From Candidatus Rokuibacteriota bacterium (GTDB taxonomy: Bacteria > Methylomirabilota > Methylomirabilia > Rokubacteriales > CSP1-6), in contig JACQRS010000064.1 in the NCBI GenBank assembly GCA_016206385.1, positions 1 through 6,736 on the forward strand: a stretch of DNA of 6,736 bases, written 5' to 3'. The stretch's first letter is position 1. Each line of letters begins with the position of its first letter. Shown here piece by piece: positions 5,593 through 6,736 of this stretch. The translations under genes and the position numbers were made by a program. Under the pieces are notes generated by a model, which had not been told where the DNA came from, did no database searches, and saw only the letters and a program-made list of their open reading frames with translations.

Positions 5593-6576
5593 ATGGCGTT
5601 CCTGATCGCACTGGCAATGCTGCTCGCGACGGTCCCGGCGTCCGCCGGCCAGTGGACGGTGCTGCCGATACCCGAGACCATCGAGGGGGCCGACGTCTAT
5701 GTGGCGTTGCCGCCGGACGCGATCCGCGCGATCGACCACCCGACGTTCGTGAAGGGGGCGGTCGCCGCGCGGCAGATGGCGCGCGACGAGGACGTGCTGG
5801 GCCTGCGCCTGGGCGGCGTCGCTCGCGCTTACTCGCTCGGCCACCTCAGCTCTCACGAGATCGTCAACGACCGGCTGGGCGAGACCCCCGTTGCTGTGAC
5901 CTGGTGACCCCTCTGCTGGACGGGCATCGTGTATGCCCGGCCGCTCTACCAGGGGAAGCCCCTTACCTTCGGGGTCTCCGGCATGCTGTGGAAGAGCTCC
6001 CTCATCATGTTCGACCGCGAAACCCGGAGCCTCTGGAGTCACATCACCGGCAAAGCCGTGGCCGGGCCGCTGACAGGCATGAAGCTCACCATGCTCCCCG
6101 CCGTCCACACGAAGTGGGGGCTGTGGCTGGCGAACCATCCCAACACCGTGGTGCTGGAGAAGCGCGGCGTCAGCCGCACCACCCCACACCTGTTCGAGAG
6201 CGAGTACGTCCTCGGGCTCGTCCTGGCCGGGGAGGCGCTCGGCTTGCCCTTTGACCAGCTCAAGCGGACACCGCTCGCCCACGTCGCCGCGGCCGGCCGC
6301 CCGCTCCTGGTCGTCTACATCCAGCCCGCCGCGACCGCCGTGGCCTACCGGCGAGAGGCAAGCGGCCGCACCCTGACGTTCCATCGCCTGACTCGCCAGG
6401 GTGACCTCTGGTACATGGAGGATCGCGAGACAGGGTCACGCTGGAACGCCCTGACGGGCGAGGCGGTAGCCGGGCCGCTGGCCGGCTCGCTGCTTCCGCC
6501 GCTCCCGGCGACCCAGGCGTACCTCTCCAACTGGCGCCAGCTCTACCCGGGCGGCAAGATCTGGGCCGCCCAGTGA
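5593..6576 (+). CDS. DUF3179-domain selenoprotein, exported, with in-frame UGA (Sec105) in a UPLC motif
   Basis: Read through TGA 5905-5907, this is a continuous 327-residue DUF3179 protein. Residues 1-18 look like a signal peptide (FLIALAMLLA core, ASA before G19). The family block ARAYSLGHLSSHEIVND (77-93) leads into PVAVTW, then UGA, then PLCWTG, where the family has CPLC. The frame continues with TFGVSGMLWKSSLIMFDRET, LWSHITGKAVAGPLTG and LPAVHTKWGLWLANHP, all characteristic. Nothing shifts frame: seven sense codons separate the UGA from the next possible start (GTG 5929). C108 is the only cysteine, so U105 and C108 would form a UxxC pair, a redox or metal-binding site. The molecular function of DUF3179 is not known to me. 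A second, diverged copy of the fold unit follows (about 206-310). ATG 5593 has the strong Shine-Dalgarno; GTG 5563 would add a basic n-region. Alternatives are a nonsense mutation or sequencing error (TGC/TGT to TGA), less likely given the downstream hairpin. Confidence 0.85.
5908..5955 (+). promoter_or_regulatory. Candidate bacterial SECIS element directly after UGA
   Basis: A perfect 7-bp stem CGGGCAT/ATGCCCG (5921-5927 with 5933-5939) closes a 5-nt loop CGTGT whose second base is G. The loop begins 20 nt after the UGA, within the spacing I recall for bacterial SECIS elements (about 16-37 nt, with a G in the first two loop positions). Below an A/G mismatch, GG 5918-5919 can pair with CC 5941-5942, and CCCCT 5908-5912 can pair with AGGGG 5951-5955, so the structure can start right after the UGA. 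SelB would bind the upper hairpin to deliver Sec-tRNA. GC-rich coding sequence folds easily, so this supports the case but does not prove it. Confidence 0.65.
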
Positions 6577-6596
6577 TCGCGCGCGTCCGGCAACGG

Positions 6597-6736
6597 CTAC
6601 TTTGGCGCCGCTTTTGTCAGGTCGCTCCAGCGCTCCACCGTACGGAGCTCCACCTCCGCCGGCCTGAAGAGGTCGCGGATCTTCTGCTCGCTCTCGGCTT
6701 CGAAGACGAAGTAGGAGAAATGACCTTTCTCCGAGG
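6597..6736 (-). CDS. C-terminal fragment of a small protein, possibly a ferredoxin-like dimeric alpha/beta-barrel
   Basis: The minus strand is open from the right edge to a TAG at 6599-6597, giving 45 residues: SEKGHFSYFVFEAESEQKIR, then DLFRPAEVELRTVERWSDLT and KAAPK. A beta strand (HFSYFVFEAES), a helix (EQKIRDLFRP) and a closing strand (EVELRTVERWSD) match the end of small ferredoxin-like proteins of about 90-100 residues found in many bacteria. I cannot name the family securely. It is convergent with the selenoprotein gene, with only 20 bp between the stops and no clear terminator. It is the one gene here ending in TAG. Confidence 0.55.
   Translation of the reverse strand, partial: SEKGHFSYFVFEAESEQKIRDLFRPAEVELRTVERWSDLTKAAPK

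Noticed and set aside
5905..5907. Genetic-code change with UGA as a normal sense codon
   Set aside because: Six genes here, including the selenoprotein itself, end plausibly at TGA with the next gene following at once, and TGG is used for Trp throughout. UGA works as a stop in this genome.
5377..6384. Minus-strand open frame of 335 codons across the selenoprotein gene
   Set aside because: It covers sequence that encodes clear DUF3179 motifs on the plus strand, and its own translation has no recognisable feature.
5929..6576. A separate 215-residue gene beginning at GTG 5929
   Set aside because: Its GTG lies inside the conserved PLCWTGIVYAR segment, in the same frame as the upstream half, with no Shine-Dalgarno. 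It is the continuation of the DUF3179 protein after the UGA.
5593..6576. DUF3179 pseudogene or frameshift
   Set aside because: The frame does not shift and both sides are intact and family-like. The only lesion is TGA at a cysteine position with a suitable hairpin behind it. A point mutation or sequencing error is not fully excluded.
6577..6596. Possible bidirectional terminator between the convergent genes
   Set aside because: The 20-bp gap has no stable inverted repeat and no T-run; GGCGCC nearby is only a 6-bp palindrome inside the neighbouring gene.

Overview
This is a GC-rich, gene-dense bacterial window with two divergent gene blocks and gene ends at both edges. Heavy use of GTG starts, GTGA stop/start overlaps, TGA stops and the mix of families suggest an uncultivated soil or subsurface lineage such as Candidatus Rokubacteria/Methylomirabilota or a deltaproteobacterial relative. 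That placement is impression only, because there is no rRNA or marker gene in the window.

Left block, minus strand (2657 down to 1): an IclR-family repressor, then a large polytopic membrane protein of unknown function joined by a 4-bp GTGA overlap, then the first 51 codons of a magnesium-chelatase-subunit-I-like AAA+ ATPase that runs off the left edge. The order and spacing suggest one transcript. The 122-bp divergent region (2658-2779) carries a good sigma70-type promoter for the IclR gene, a weaker one facing the other way, and two small palindromes that could be operators.

Right block, plus strand (2780 to 6576): a PIG-L/LmbE-type zinc deacetylase, an unrecognised exported and membrane-anchored protein with a BamE/SmpA-like C-terminal segment, a DUF72 (YecE-like) protein, and a DUF3179 protein. 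The first three are packed with 4-bp gaps or overlaps. The last has its own strong Shine-Dalgarno sequence.

The main discovery is in the last gene. The DUF3179 reading frame is interrupted by an in-frame TGA (5905-5907) exactly at the first cysteine of the family's CPLC motif, so the protein reads U-P-L-C. The same frame then continues without a shift through a complete DUF3179 C-terminal part. A seven-base-pair perfect hairpin with a G in its loop lies 20 nt after the TGA, as expected for a bacterial SECIS element. The best reading is an exported selenoprotein of 327 residues whose only cysteine is the partner of the selenocysteine. Standard gene calling would split it into two fragments or call it a pseudogene.

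The right edge (6597-6736, minus strand) holds the C-terminus of a small protein convergent with the selenoprotein gene. No tRNA, rRNA, CRISPR, insertion sequence or phage feature was seen.
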